Below, one piece after another: positions 24,589-34,384 of a stretch of DNA of 38,647 nt (position 1 is the stretch's first letter; each line of letters opens with the position of its first letter). The stretch comes from a virus. Both the position numbers and the translations under genes were made by a program. A model generated the notes under the pieces. The model saw nothing but the letters and a program-made list of their open reading frames with translations. It was not told the origin of the DNA and made no database searches. The DNA is taken from positions 1 through 38,647 of the IMG/VR virus record IMGVR_UViG_3300025151_000113. The stretch is one strand, 5' to 3'.

Positions 24589-25584
24589 ATGCCAAACAAC
24601 TTAATAACATTAACAGAAAAACAATATTTTGAAGGTAAAGACACGCAACAGTTAACTGGTGATGATAGACAATATGGTAATTATCAGTTTATGAAAATTG
24701 ATGACGTTATTAATGATGTTCTAGCAACTTATTGTCAAGAAGGTCAAATATTAGAAGGCGTTAGAAAATCAGATGTATCTTACCACGCTTATAGATCAAT
24801 GCAAGAATTAAGCTTTGACACTTTTAGATCTGTAAAGTCTATGGAAATAGAAATACCACCTTCATTAGTTATGGCCTTACCAATAGATTTTGTTGGTTAT
24901 ACAAAAGTTACTTATAAAGGTGATGATGGTATTGAGCGAACTTTAATGCCTGCTATTGTTACTAGCAACCCTACTCCTTACCAACAAGATAATGATTATT
25001 ACTTAGAGTTTGATAGCGATGGAGCTGCTACTCATGCTAGTGATTCTAACACTTGGTTTGATTATCATGGTAACACTGTAAACACTGGTGTGTTGAGTGG
25101 TAACACAGGTGTGGCAACACCTCATCAAACTGATGCTGATCAATATGATATATACGACTTACAAGAAGGTCAAAGATTTGGATCTGAACCAAGACACATG
25201 AACGCTCATGGATCTTTTTACATAGATTATTTAAAAGGCAGACTGCATTTGTCTGGTAATTTAACAGGAAGAGTTATAACACTAAAATATATAAGCGACG
25301 GCGTTGGTACTTTACAAAGTGGTGTAGGTACTGGTTCTCCTTGGTCTACAGAAATACATACAGAGCAAGATATGATTGTTCATAAGTTTGCGCAAGAGGC
25401 TATGATAAAGCATGTATTATACGGATGTATGCAGGCTAGAATGCAACAACCGCCAGGTATGTTAGCATTACTTAAAAAAGAAAAGTTTGCAGAAACTAGA
25501 AAAGCAAAAATAAGATTATCAAATATAAAAATTGAAGAGATAGCTCAAATAATGAGAGGTAAATCTAAATGGATTAAACACTAA
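24589..25584 (+). CDS. tail connector/adaptor protein (structural)
   Basis: A 331-residue protein in the head-tail joining region. The N-terminal half has DDVINDVLATYCQEGQILEG, DVSYHAYRSMQELSFDTFRS and IPPSLVMALPIDFVGYTKVTY, features of phage connector proteins with a T7 gp11-like or ring fold. The middle has YLEFDSDGAAT and FYIDYLKGRLHLSGNL. The C-terminal helices (KFAQEAMIKHVLYGCMQARM, ETRKAKIRLSNIKIEEIAQI, RGKSKWIKH) are typical of the family. It lies between the ring protein and the giant tail protein, as expected for an adaptor. Confidence 0.65.
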   Translation: MPNNLITLTEKQYFEGKDTQQLTGDDRQYGNYQFMKIDDVINDVLATYCQEGQILEGVRKSDVSYHAYRSMQELSFDTFRSVKSMEIEIPPSLVMALPIDFVGYTKVTYKGDDGIERTLMPAIVTSNPTPYQQDNDYYLEFDSDGAATHASDSNTWFDYHGNTVNTGVLSGNTGVATPHQTDADQYDIYDLQEGQRFGSEPRHMNAHGSFYIDYLKGRLHLSGNLTGRVITLKYISDGVGTLQSGVGTGSPWSTEIHTEQDMIVHKFAQEAMIKHVLYGCMQARMQQPPGMLALLKKEKFAETRKAKIRLSNIKIEEIAQIMRGKSKWIKH

Positions 25585-25587
25585 TTA

Positions 25588-28500
25588 ATGGCAGAACTAA
25601 AAAGAAATTTTGGGCAAGCAAAAATGAACAAAGACCGCGATGAAAGACTCGTGGAACCTGGTCAATATCGTGATGCTAACAATGTACAAATAGTAAGTTC
25701 TGACGGATCAGATATGGGATCTGTACAGACAGTAATGGGTAACACTGAGGTAACTTCAAATATAGTGTTAGCAGATTATTCTACTTGTGTTGGTGTTTAC
25801 GAGTTGCCTGAAAAAGATGTTATATATTACTTTGTTGCTGGTGGTGGTCACCCTAAACTACAAGGTTTTCAACCTTTAATATTTAAAGATTATATTATAG
25901 AGTATGACACTATAACACAAACTTCTAAATATGTTTTTGTTGATATATATAAAGTAAAAGAAACGCTTAACCAAGCACTTAACAGTAATAAAGTTAGAGT
26001 AGCATCTGGATTAAGTACAGCTTATAATTATACCGGTATAAGAAGAGGTATGAAAATAGTAGGTACTTTTACAAATGGTAGTGGTGGTAATATAACAGCG
26101 CCTAATGGTAATACAGTTGCTAATGGTAACACATATTACATAAGTGAAAATGACAATGTTACTGTTGAAGATGTTATTAGAGATGGTACAAACGGTTGGC
26201 ATATAGTATTATCAGAAGCTGTTGCTAGTTCAGTTGGTGACAAACCAACTTTTATAATAGACAGAGTGTTACAGTTTGATCCTTTTGTAAAAATAACTTC
26301 AATAGACCATATTGATGGTTTATTGTTTTTTACAGACGGTAACAATGAACCTAAAAAAGTAAATATAAAAAGAAGTATACAAGGTACTGGTGGTAATGCT
26401 AGAGTAAAAGACTGGGATAACACGGTTGCTAGATCTGCAGCTACAAATTTAGCTTCAGGTAACTCAAACCGTAAACAAGTATTTTTAGGAGATAACGCTC
26501 ATTTTCATACAAGAATATCTTTAGATAATCAGCTAGCTATGTCTAGAGCTGATAATGAACCTATATTTTCAAGACTTAAGGATGTAACAGTAATAAAACC
26601 AAACCCAAAGTTTCCATTAAGACTTGAAATGTCTGATACAGTTATGAAGCGAATACCTGTTTTATCAAGTGGTAATTTAGGTGATGCTAACGCTACAAGT
26701 GGTGTTTTATCAGCACAAACAAAATTTAGAGATAATAATGGTGATGTATTTGAGCCAGGTGATATTGTTAGTAATATTAACTTTATAAACCCTATAGATT
26801 TACGTGTTGGTGATATAGTTATATTAACTGATGATATGACTGCCAACATTGATGATTTAGATAGTACCGACGCTTTAGTTAGAGCGGTTATATCAGACGC
26901 TCCTGGTGGTATGCCAAACAATGGCGGTTCAACAGGTCCTTATGAGTTAACGATAAACTCTGTAAGTGAAGACGTTCAAAACGTAGACACTGACTTTGCT
27001 TTAAAACTAGAAAGTGATGTTAACCTTTTCGAATTTAAATTTCCTAGATTTTCTTATAGATATAAATACGTAGATGGTGAATACTCAGCGTATGCTCCTT
27101 GGTCACAAGTTGCCTTTATACCTGGTGATTTTGATTATGTAGCTAAAAAAGGTTTTAATATAGGTATGACAAACAGATTAAAGTTTGTTACTTTAAAAGA
27201 TTATTTCCACGAGTTTAGTTTAGTACCTGCTGAAGTTGTTGCTATAGATTTATTATACAAAGAAGAGTCTAGCCCAAACATTTATACTGTAAAAACGTTA
27301 ACACCAAAAAATGATAATCCTGAATGGCCAGATAGAACTAACAATAGAAACAGAGGTTCTTATACTATAACTTCTGAAATGATACACGCTGTTGTTGAAG
27401 CAAATCAATTGCTAAGGCCTTATGACAACGTACCTAAAAGTGCAAAAACTTTAGCTATAACTGGCAACAGATTAGTGTTTGGTAACTACAAGCAAAATTA
27501 TGATTTAGCTGGTGATATAGACTTAAATGTTTCTTTTGCTCATAATTACGGTGAAAACTATAAACAACCAGGTGGAACTGGTTTTCCTTCAGTAAAAACT
27601 CTTAGAACATATCAACTAGGTGTTGTATTTAGCGATGATTTTGGTAGAGAAACACCAGTGCTTGTTCCAAAGAAAAGTAGTAGTGTAACGTTAGATAAAA
27701 AATGGTCTATTAATTTAAACCAAATAAAAGCTAGATTAGATTATGCTGGAACTAGTGTTCCTAGTTGGGCAAAATATTTAAAGTATTATATAAAAGAAAC
27801 TTCTAACGAATATTATAACTTAGCAATGGATCGTTGGTACGATGCTGAAGATGGTAATGTTTGGATTAGTTTTCCTTCCGCAGAAAGAAACAAAGTAGAT
27901 ATAGACACGTATTTAATACTTAAAAAACAACACGATTCAGATGTACCTGTGTTAGAAAAAGCTAGATATAAAATTATAGCTATTGAAAATGACGCACCTG
28001 ACTATATAAAAACTAAAAAAGTTAGTCATGGTACAGCTGTTTTAAACTCACAAAACGCAACAGTAAATAAAGATGCTGTTAGTTTTATATTTTCAGAAAC
28101 TAATTTTGAAACTGGTTTTGGCGATAGAGAAAAATTTTTAACAGATACATGGTCAAAAGTAGCTAGTGGTTATGGTTATGCTAGAATAATTGGTGAGTCA
28201 GGTGGTAACACAGCAACTACAGACTGGATTCAAGTTGTTAGTATAAAAAAGCTTAGTGGTACCGACACTAGTATAAGAACTGCAACTAAGTTTGGAGACG
28301 ATGCGGATATGTCATCTATATTGTCTGGTACTATTAGCTATTCTTTAGAATTAAGAGAAGATGTTGTTACTAACAGACCAGAGTTTAATGGTAGATTTTT
28401 TGTAAAAGTTTATAAAGATTTATTACTACAAAATGCTGTAATGGTAGACCAAGACCCTTCAACAGCATTAAGTATATTTGATTCTTTTAATATGAGACTT

Positions 28501-31500
28501 TTAATAGGTCCAAGAAACAGAGGTAGTCAATATTTTAATGCACATCCAACCTCTTCAGCGACTAGTAGCTTAGGTCACACGCACACTTATCACTCTGGTA
28601 ATTACACTGATTTTAACGAAAATGCTTTTGGTAGTGGTATAAATTCTTTTAGCGCTAGCAACGAAGAGTTTGGTCATTGTAATACTTCTCATGGTAGAAC
28701 AAAAGATTGGTGGGAAGCGTTTTCATCTGCTGATGCTAACTCTGATTTACTTTACATGGAAGGAATAAAAGTTATGGAAACTTCTAACTGGAATTCTACG
28801 GGGCTTGCTAGACACGCTAATAAAAATGGTGTTCATGATTCTCACCTTGGCGGCTATGGAAGTGGTGGTGGTAGTAATGCTGGTGTTTTAAGACACTACA
28901 GTAGTTATAGTAGAATATTTTTTGGTTTTTTAGGTTGGTTTGCAGATCACAGAGACGCACAGTCAAGAGTACATCAGTTTTACACTTTTATGGAAACTCC
29001 TGGAACTATATTTAGATTTAGAGATGATCCAACTCAAACAGCTTATAAAGTTATAAAAAGAGGTGGGGCAGCGCAAGTTTATAACTTTGGTAGAAACTTA
29101 AACCATTGCTCTAGATGTGATAAAGATGATACTGGTTGTAAGAGTAGCATGTTTAATATTATGTTTGAAAGACTTGATGGCGGCGGTCCAATGGATCCAA
29201 ACGAGTTTGACGTTTTAAGTTTAATGAAGCATGACGCTTCAAGCGTAACTGGTATAGACATATTAAAACAAGATTTTGTTTCAGAAAGTGGAGGATCAGA
29301 GTTATCTACAGAAAAACCTGCTATATGGGAAACAGAACCTAAAGAAGATGTTGGATTAGATATATATTACGAAGCTACAGGTTATTTACCTCTTAATGTT
29401 GATGCTGATAATAATGAGTTGTTATTACCTCTTGGTTCTACTTTTAAAGTTAGAAACGCATCTGGCAACTTTCATCTAGCGGCAGATGGTATAACAGAAG
29501 TTATATATGAGATAACAGCTGTAAACTCTACAGGCAATAAAGACATTACAAACGTAACAGTTAGAAATACTATTGATAACAATATGGGTCTAACTGATGC
29601 AATTAATCACAATCAAGTAGTGGCAATTGAAAGATATGACGGATCGTGTATATCTTTATATGTTGTTAAAGAAGCTGGTAACTACGCTGCTGGTGATACA
29701 GCTGTAGGTATATTAACTGGTAAAGCACCAACAGATCCACAAGGTGGTCCAGTGCCTTGGAGAGCTCCACACTTTAATCCTATAAAGCTAGGTTGGAGTA
29801 ATTGCTTTTCATTTGGTAATGGTATAGAGTCTGATAGAGTTAGAGATGGTTTTAATTTAACACAACTAACTAACGGTGTAAAAGCTTCTACTGTAGCTGC
29901 TACTACTTATGCTGAAGAACATAGAAGTAGTGGTTTTATATGGTCTGGTATATTTAACTCTATTAGCGGTGTTAATAGGTTAAACCAATTTATACAAGCT
30001 GAGCCAATAACAAAAGATTTGAACCCAAGCCACGGTAGCATACAAAAAATAGTAGCTAGAAATACTAATACTATAACTTTTTGTGAAGATAAAATATTAA
30101 GTATATTAACAAATAAAGATGCGTTATTCAACGCTGATGGCGGTTCAAATGTTGCTGCTAGTAACAAAGTATTAGGTAGTGCAACTCCAATACCTGGCGA
30201 GTATGGTATATCTACAAACCCAGAATCTGTAGCTGTTACAGCCGATGCTATATACTGGTGTGATCAAATGAGAAGTCAAGTATTAAAACTTCAAGGAAAT
30301 AGCATAGCAGTAATATCTGATGTTGGTATGAAAGATTATTTTAACGATAACTTAAAAAATATATCTTTTGCTATAGGTAGTTATGATGATAAAAAATCAG
30401 AGTACAACTTAACACTTGCTACTATGAACGGTCGTTATCAATACAGACCTACAACAACAACTATAAGTTGGAATGACAATGCTAAAGGTTGGACTAGTTT
30501 TAGAGATTTTGCAGGTTTAGAGTTTGGTGTTAGTTTAAATAACGAGTATTACACATTAAGACAAGGTTCTATGTGGAAACACCATACAAACGCTGTTGCA
30601 AATAATTTTTATGGCACTCAATTTTACTCTGATATTACAATGATATTTAACGAAATGCCTAGTTCTGTAAAAAGTTTTAACTTAATAAACTACGAAGGTA
30701 CTCAAGCTAGAATAACAGAGTTTTCAACTGTAGCACAAGGTGGTGTTAATTATACAGATGGTGAGTATTACAATTTAAATGCTAAAGCTGGTTGGTATTT
30801 AGATACTCTTGTTACAGATTTACAAGATGCTGAAAACATAGAGTTTAAAAACAAAGAGGGTAAATGGTTTGCTACATTAAAAGGTGTTACATCAACAGAG
30901 ACAAACTTAGATCAAAGAGAGTTTTCTGTTCAAGGTTTAGGAGTTGCTTCTGTAAATGCTAGTGGTAATACATCTAAGTCATACAAAATATTTGTTAGAG
31001 TTAATAATACATCGTCTAGCGGTACAAATTGGGACTCTAGTGGTGCTGACTCTGGCTTTAGAGTTTTAGATGGTCCAACCATAACGCAAACAGAAGGTGC
31101 TAGCACTGGTACAGGTAATGTTTACGCTCAGCTAACTAATCAAGTTTTAAATTCATCAGGCCAAACGGTTTATTCTGGTATAGATTTAGACGCGGCAGAC
31201 TTTTCAGTTCCAGGTGGAACAGCTACAACAAGCGGCTCTGGTAATTCAACAGTTTATATTTATACAGCTGCCGGAGGTTGGAACGCCGATCCTGAAGTTT
31301 CTAAAGTAGAGTTTAGAAATAACGGTATAGCTGGAGATCCTGGTAACACAGTACAGGCTTTAATATTTTATAACTCATTTACAATGCCTAGTGCAAATAA
31401 GAATATCTATGTAGATGTTGATCATAATGCTTCTACAAGTTCTAATTCAACTAATAGAAGTTCTGTTGTTAGAGTTAGTTATACGCCTCAAGCAAACTCT

Positions 31501-32880
31501 ACAGTTAACAATACAACTATATCTGGTATAACAAAAACAAACGCTAATGGTTATGCTAGCACAACAGTAACAGATAAACATACCGGTGTTGTTGCAAACA
31601 ATCAAACTACAACTGTAGCTAAGTACACTATTGCTGCTACAGGTGATCGTCATCTAAACCCTTTACCTGGTAGTAATAAAGGTGTTAACGTATTTTGGAA
31701 CCCATTAAGTGCAAACGCTGGTTATGAAAACTACTACACGTTTAACCAAGTAGACACAATGCACACTGCCACTGGTCAAACAACAAGAATACAAAACTCT
31801 GTAATAGAGATAAATTATCAACCACCTATTGGCGTTTCTGGTTTAGACCCAGACCCTGCAGACTTTGATAGTTTACTACACGATGTTAGATTTACTTACC
31901 AAGTTCAAGACTTACCAACAGTTAGTAGTAGAGTAACAACTGTTTCAACACCACCTACTGCTAGAATAAATAGTAGTCAAGGTATAACAATAAGATCAAA
32001 CGCAACTGGTAACTTTGGATTAAAAATTGCTAAGTTAAATGCTGCTGGAAATGCTATTGAATCAACTTACAACTTTACAAACCAAACTTTTGAAGCTCTT
32101 GGCGAAGGAAGTGGCAATGTATCAACAGAAACTTTTGCTGCTTCAGATGAAAGTAGTGTTGTAGGTATATTTGAAAAAGAATTTGCCATAGCTATACCTA
32201 GCAATGGCGCTGGTACTTATAGCGTAATATGTTCTGCTGGAACTCTACCTATTGGTAGCACAGCACCTGATGCTATTAACGAATTAAACTTTACAGTTTT
32301 AGATGAAACGGGTAATCAAACATTTACTCCTGGAACTAAAACAGCTTTAGCTTCTTCTGGTAGCACGACTATACATAGTAACATAGAGCTAACAGAAATG
32401 GGTGAGAAGTCAGGTTTAAAAACATTTACGTTTACATATACAAAACAGTCTGGCACAATGACGCTTGACAGACAACCTAACTCAAGAGACTTTGTAGGTT
32501 CTTTAACAAAAGCTTATGTTGATAACGATCAAAGCTCTGGTGTTACAACTTTACCTATATCAAATACAACAGGTATAAAAGTTGGTATGATAGCAACTAA
32601 TTCTAGCATACCAGCAGGTACAAAAGTAGCAACTGTAAACACTAACACAAGCGTTGTTTTAGCTGTTGCAACTAACGCTGTGCTGCCTCAAGATTCTACA
32701 ATAGAATTTACTAGTGATTATATTTATGATTTAGAAACAGCTACAGCAACTATAAATGAAGGCGCTACAGTTGTAACAGTAACTGGTACATTTAGAATTA
32801 AAAAGTACGGTAGAAAATCAACATCACTAATACCTGATGGTAACATTATATTACAACCTAATTTTATAACAATAACATAA
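25588..32880 (+). CDS. giant tail (stump-type) protein
   Basis: A 2430-residue virion protein. The N-terminus (MAELKRNFGQAKMNKDRDER, then GQYRDANNVQIVSSDGSDMG and VQTVMGN) is the signature of the large tail or stump proteins of crAss-like and marine Bacteroidetes phages. Much of the first 1600 residues is beta-rich, with propeller-like segments (YRYKYVDGEYSAYAPWSQVA, SIKKLSGTDTS, ADAIYWCDQMRSQVLKLQ). Residues about 985-1187 are rich in His with an HCxxC...C cluster. The last 700 residues are Ser/Thr-rich Ig-like beta strands (YTKQSGTMTLDRQPNSRDF near the end). It probably forms the tail nozzle; no protease or hydrolase motif is visible. Confidence 0.75.
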   Translation: MAELKRNFGQAKMNKDRDERLVEPGQYRDANNVQIVSSDGSDMGSVQTVMGNTEVTSNIVLADYSTCVGVYELPEKDVIYYFVAGGGHPKLQGFQPLIFKDYIIEYDTITQTSKYVFVDIYKVKETLNQALNSNKVRVASGLSTAYNYTGIRRGMKIVGTFTNGSGGNITAPNGNTVANGNTYYISENDNVTVEDVIRDGTNGWHIVLSEAVASSVGDKPTFIIDRVLQFDPFVKITSIDHIDGLLFFTDGNNEPKKVNIKRSIQGTGGNARVKDWDNTVARSAATNLASGNSNRKQVFLGDNAHFHTRISLDNQLAMSRADNEPIFSRLKDVTVIKPNPKFPLRLEMSDTVMKRIPVLSSGNLGDANATSGVLSAQTKFRDNNGDVFEPGDIVSNINFINPIDLRVGDIVILTDDMTANIDDLDSTDALVRAVISDAPGGMPNNGGSTGPYELTINSVSEDVQNVDTDFALKLESDVNLFEFKFPRFSYRYKYVDGEYSAYAPWSQVAFIPGDFDYVAKKGFNIGMTNRLKFVTLKDYFHEFSLVPAEVVAIDLLYKEESSPNIYTVKTLTPKNDNPEWPDRTNNRNRGSYTITSEMIHAVVEANQLLRPYDNVPKSAKTLAITGNRLVFGNYKQNYDLAGDIDLNVSFAHNYGENYKQPGGTGFPSVKTLRTYQLGVVFSDDFGRETPVLVPKKSSSVTLDKKWSINLNQIKARLDYAGTSVPSWAKYLKYYIKETSNEYYNLAMDRWYDAEDGNVWISFPSAERNKVDIDTYLILKKQHDSDVPVLEKARYKIIAIENDAPDYIKTKKVSHGTAVLNSQNATVNKDAVSFIFSETNFETGFGDREKFLTDTWSKVASGYGYARIIGESGGNTATTDWIQVVSIKKLSGTDTSIRTATKFGDDADMSSILSGTISYSLELREDVVTNRPEFNGRFFVKVYKDLLLQNAVMVDQDPSTALSIFDSFNMRLLIGPRNRGSQYFNAHPTSSATSSLGHTHTYHSGNYTDFNENAFGSGINSFSASNEEFGHCNTSHGRTKDWWEAFSSADANSDLLYMEGIKVMETSNWNSTGLARHANKNGVHDSHLGGYGSGGGSNAGVLRHYSSYSRIFFGFLGWFADHRDAQSRVHQFYTFMETPGTIFRFRDDPTQTAYKVIKRGGAAQVYNFGRNLNHCSRCDKDDTGCKSSMFNIMFERLDGGGPMDPNEFDVLSLMKHDASSVTGIDILKQDFVSESGGSELSTEKPAIWETEPKEDVGLDIYYEATGYLPLNVDADNNELLLPLGSTFKVRNASGNFHLAADGITEVIYEITAVNSTGNKDITNVTVRNTIDNNMGLTDAINHNQVVAIERYDGSCISLYVVKEAGNYAAGDTAVGILTGKAPTDPQGGPVPWRAPHFNPIKLGWSNCFSFGNGIESDRVRDGFNLTQLTNGVKASTVAATTYAEEHRSSGFIWSGIFNSISGVNRLNQFIQAEPITKDLNPSHGSIQKIVARNTNTITFCEDKILSILTNKDALFNADGGSNVAASNKVLGSATPIPGEYGISTNPESVAVTADAIYWCDQMRSQVLKLQGNSIAVISDVGMKDYFNDNLKNISFAIGSYDDKKSEYNLTLATMNGRYQYRPTTTTISWNDNAKGWTSFRDFAGLEFGVSLNNEYYTLRQGSMWKHHTNAVANNFYGTQFYSDITMIFNEMPSSVKSFNLINYEGTQARITEFSTVAQGGVNYTDGEYYNLNAKAGWYLDTLVTDLQDAENIEFKNKEGKWFATLKGVTSTETNLDQREFSVQGLGVASVNASGNTSKSYKIFVRVNNTSSSGTNWDSSGADSGFRVLDGPTITQTEGASTGTGNVYAQLTNQVLNSSGQTVYSGIDLDAADFSVPGGTATTSGSGNSTVYIYTAAGGWNADPEVSKVEFRNNGIAGDPGNTVQALIFYNSFTMPSANKNIYVDVDHNASTSSNSTNRSSVVRVSYTPQANSTVNNTTISGITKTNANGYASTTVTDKHTGVVANNQTTTVAKYTIAATGDRHLNPLPGSNKGVNVFWNPLSANAGYENYYTFNQVDTMHTATGQTTRIQNSVIEINYQPPIGVSGLDPDPADFDSLLHDVRFTYQVQDLPTVSSRVTTVSTPPTARINSSQGITIRSNATGNFGLKIAKLNAAGNAIESTYNFTNQTFEALGEGSGNVSTETFAASDESSVVGIFEKEFAIAIPSNGAGTYSVICSAGTLPIGSTAPDAINELNFTVLDETGNQTFTPGTKTALASSGSTTIHSNIELTEMGEKSGLKTFTFTYTKQSGTMTLDRQPNSRDFVGSLTKAYVDNDQSSGVTTLPISNTTGIKVGMIATNSSIPAGTKVATVNTNTSVVLAVATNAVLPQDSTIEFTSDYIYDLETATATINEGATVVTVTGTFRIKKYGRKSTSLIPDGNIILQPNFITIT

Positions 32881-32881
32881 T

Positions 32882-33223
32882 ATGCCAGTAACATTAACAT
32901 TTAGTCAACCATTAAACGTATCTTGCCAAGTAGGTGACTTTGCATACTATGTGCCTACATCATCTTCTGGTAGTTTTTCTGTAGCAACACAATCAAACAT
33001 TGTTGGTATTGGAACAATAACCGCTGTGAGTGGTAACACTATAACAATACAAAACCATTTAGCAACACCACCAAACAACTCTTATATATTTTTTATGAAA
33101 GATAATAAAGCAAATTTAAGTAGTGTTTTAGGCTACTATGCTGAGATTAAAATGAAAAATAGTAGTACAATAACATCAGAATTGTTTGGAGTTGCTGTAG
33201 ATATATTTGAAAGTAGTAAATAA
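32882..33223 (+). CDS. small tail-associated structural protein
   Basis: A 113-residue mostly beta protein. Motifs are NVSCQVGDFAYYVPTSSSG, GIGTITAVSGNTITIQN and SYIFFMKDNKANLSSVLGYY, ending in SELFGVAVDIFESSK. Small proteins of this pattern follow the giant tail protein in related phages, in my recollection, and are annotated only as structural. The start is one base after the giant-gene stop, so it belongs to the same operon. Role as a tail decoration or nozzle part is inference. Confidence 0.55.
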   Translation: MPVTLTFSQPLNVSCQVGDFAYYVPTSSSGSFSVATQSNIVGIGTITAVSGNTITIQNHLATPPNNSYIFFMKDNKANLSSVLGYYAEIKMKNSSTITSELFGVAVDIFESSK

Positions 33224-33264
33224 CGTAAAAAAAGTGTGATTATTTAATTATAATTAAATTAAAT

Positions 33265-33717
33265 ATGAATAAAGATATAAAATTATCTAGTCGTAAGAAA
33301 ATCTTAGATTTTCAAGAGGCTTTGATAACTAAAGCTGATGAGGTTAATATTGTTACTCATCAGGATTCTAAACACTTTCCTTTAAAACACACTTTTGCAG
33401 ATGGTATATATGTAAGACAAATGTCTATGACACGGGGTTCAATTGTTGTAGGAGCTATACATAAACACTTACATGTTTGGTTTTTATTATCGGGCGGTAT
33501 ATCTGTAGCTACAGAAAATGGTATTGAAGATTATATTTCACCTTGCTATGTTGTTGCTAAGCCAGGAACTAAAAGAGTTATATATGCTAATGAAGATAGT
33601 ATATTTGTAAACATACATAAAAACCCAACAAACACAAAAGATATACAACAATTAGAAAAAGACATTGTTGCAAAAGATATAAAAGAATATGAAGAATACA
33701 TTAATCAAAATAAATAA
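33265..33717 (+). CDS. cupin-fold protein in the virion operon
   Basis: A 150-residue protein that reads as one cupin barrel: VRQMSMTRGSIVVGAIHKHLHV, a WFLLSGGISVATENG strand pair, ISPCYVVAKPGTKRVIYANEDS and IFVNIHKNP. Likely metal ligands are H66, H68 or H70 in HKHLH and H118 in NIHKN, the normal cupin spacing. Cupin motif 2 GxxxxPxGxxH is reduced. A helical, Lys/Glu-rich tail follows. It may be an enzyme, a sugar-binding protein or a purely structural barrel; the setting among virion genes favours a virion-linked role. An ATTAAATTAAATAT leader resembles the one upstream of groEL. Confidence 0.65.
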   Translation: MNKDIKLSSRKKILDFQEALITKADEVNIVTHQDSKHFPLKHTFADGIYVRQMSMTRGSIVVGAIHKHLHVWFLLSGGISVATENGIEDYISPCYVVAKPGTKRVIYANEDSIFVNIHKNPTNTKDIQQLEKDIVAKDIKEYEEYINQNK

Positions 33718-33720
33718 ACT

Positions 33721-34380
33721 ATGAGTTTTTTACTAGTCGGTGCTGCTGCTGTAACAGTAGGTGCTGGTGTAGCTAAAGCTATTGGTGCTAACAAAAGAGA
33801 AAAGGCTGCTGCTGCTGAAGCTGCCGCGGCTAAAGCAGAGATGAACAAAAGAAAAGCCGAGTTTGCAGCTTTAGACACTAGTAATCCTTACATGAACATG
33901 GAAAACAAAATGGAAGATCTAACAGTCAACCAACAAGAAGCAGAGTTCATGAGAGAGCAACAGCAACAAAACCAAGCAAACATATTAAGTCAAATGAAGC
34001 AATCAGCAGGTAGCTCTGGTATAGCAGCGTTAGCACAAACACTAGCTAACCAAGGTGCTATGGATGCTAAGACTGCTTCTGTGTCTATTGGTAAACAAGA
34101 AGCTCAAAATCAACAATTAGAAAGAGCTGAGGCTAGTAGAATACAAGATGCTCAAATAGAAGGTGAAGTTCAAAAAAGAAAAGACGAAGAAAATAAAATA
34201 GCTACACTTATGGGTATGGATGCTGCAGACATGCAAGCCGCAAACATGAAAGAACAAATGGCTAATCAACAAAAGTGGGACGGAATAACAAGCGCTGCAG
34301 GTGGAGTAACTAATGCATTAACAGGTGGTGTAGGAGGTAAAATGGATTTCCAAAACCCTTTCTGGAAACAACAACAATAA
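33721..34380 (+). CDS. internal virion (ejection) protein candidate, small
   Basis: A 219-residue protein with a hydrophobic Ala/Val/Gly N-terminus (LLVGAAAVTVGAGVAKAIGA, residues 4-23) that could insert into a membrane. A long Ala/Glu/Gln-rich coiled coil follows (AAAEAAAAKAEMNKRKAEF, EFMREQQQQNQANILSQMKQ), then Gly-rich stretches and a C-terminal FQNPFWKQQQ. This resembles the short member of podovirus ejection sets such as T7 gp14, in layout rather than sequence. It starts four bases after the cupin gene and is followed by two longer internal-protein genes. Confidence 0.6.
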   Translation: MSFLLVGAAAVTVGAGVAKAIGANKREKAAAAEAAAAKAEMNKRKAEFAALDTSNPYMNMENKMEDLTVNQQEAEFMREQQQQNQANILSQMKQSAGSSGIAALAQTLANQGAMDAKTASVSIGKQEAQNQQLERAEASRIQDAQIEGEVQKRKDEENKIATLMGMDAADMQAANMKEQMANQQKWDGITSAAGGVTNALTGGVGGKMDFQNPFWKQQQ

Positions 34381-34384
34381 AGAT

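Noticed and set aside
33243-33258. 16-base palindrome TTTAATTATAATTAAA as an operator
   Set aside because: It is pure A/T in a very A/T-rich gap, so chance is a sufficient explanation; kept only as a remark in the leader finding.
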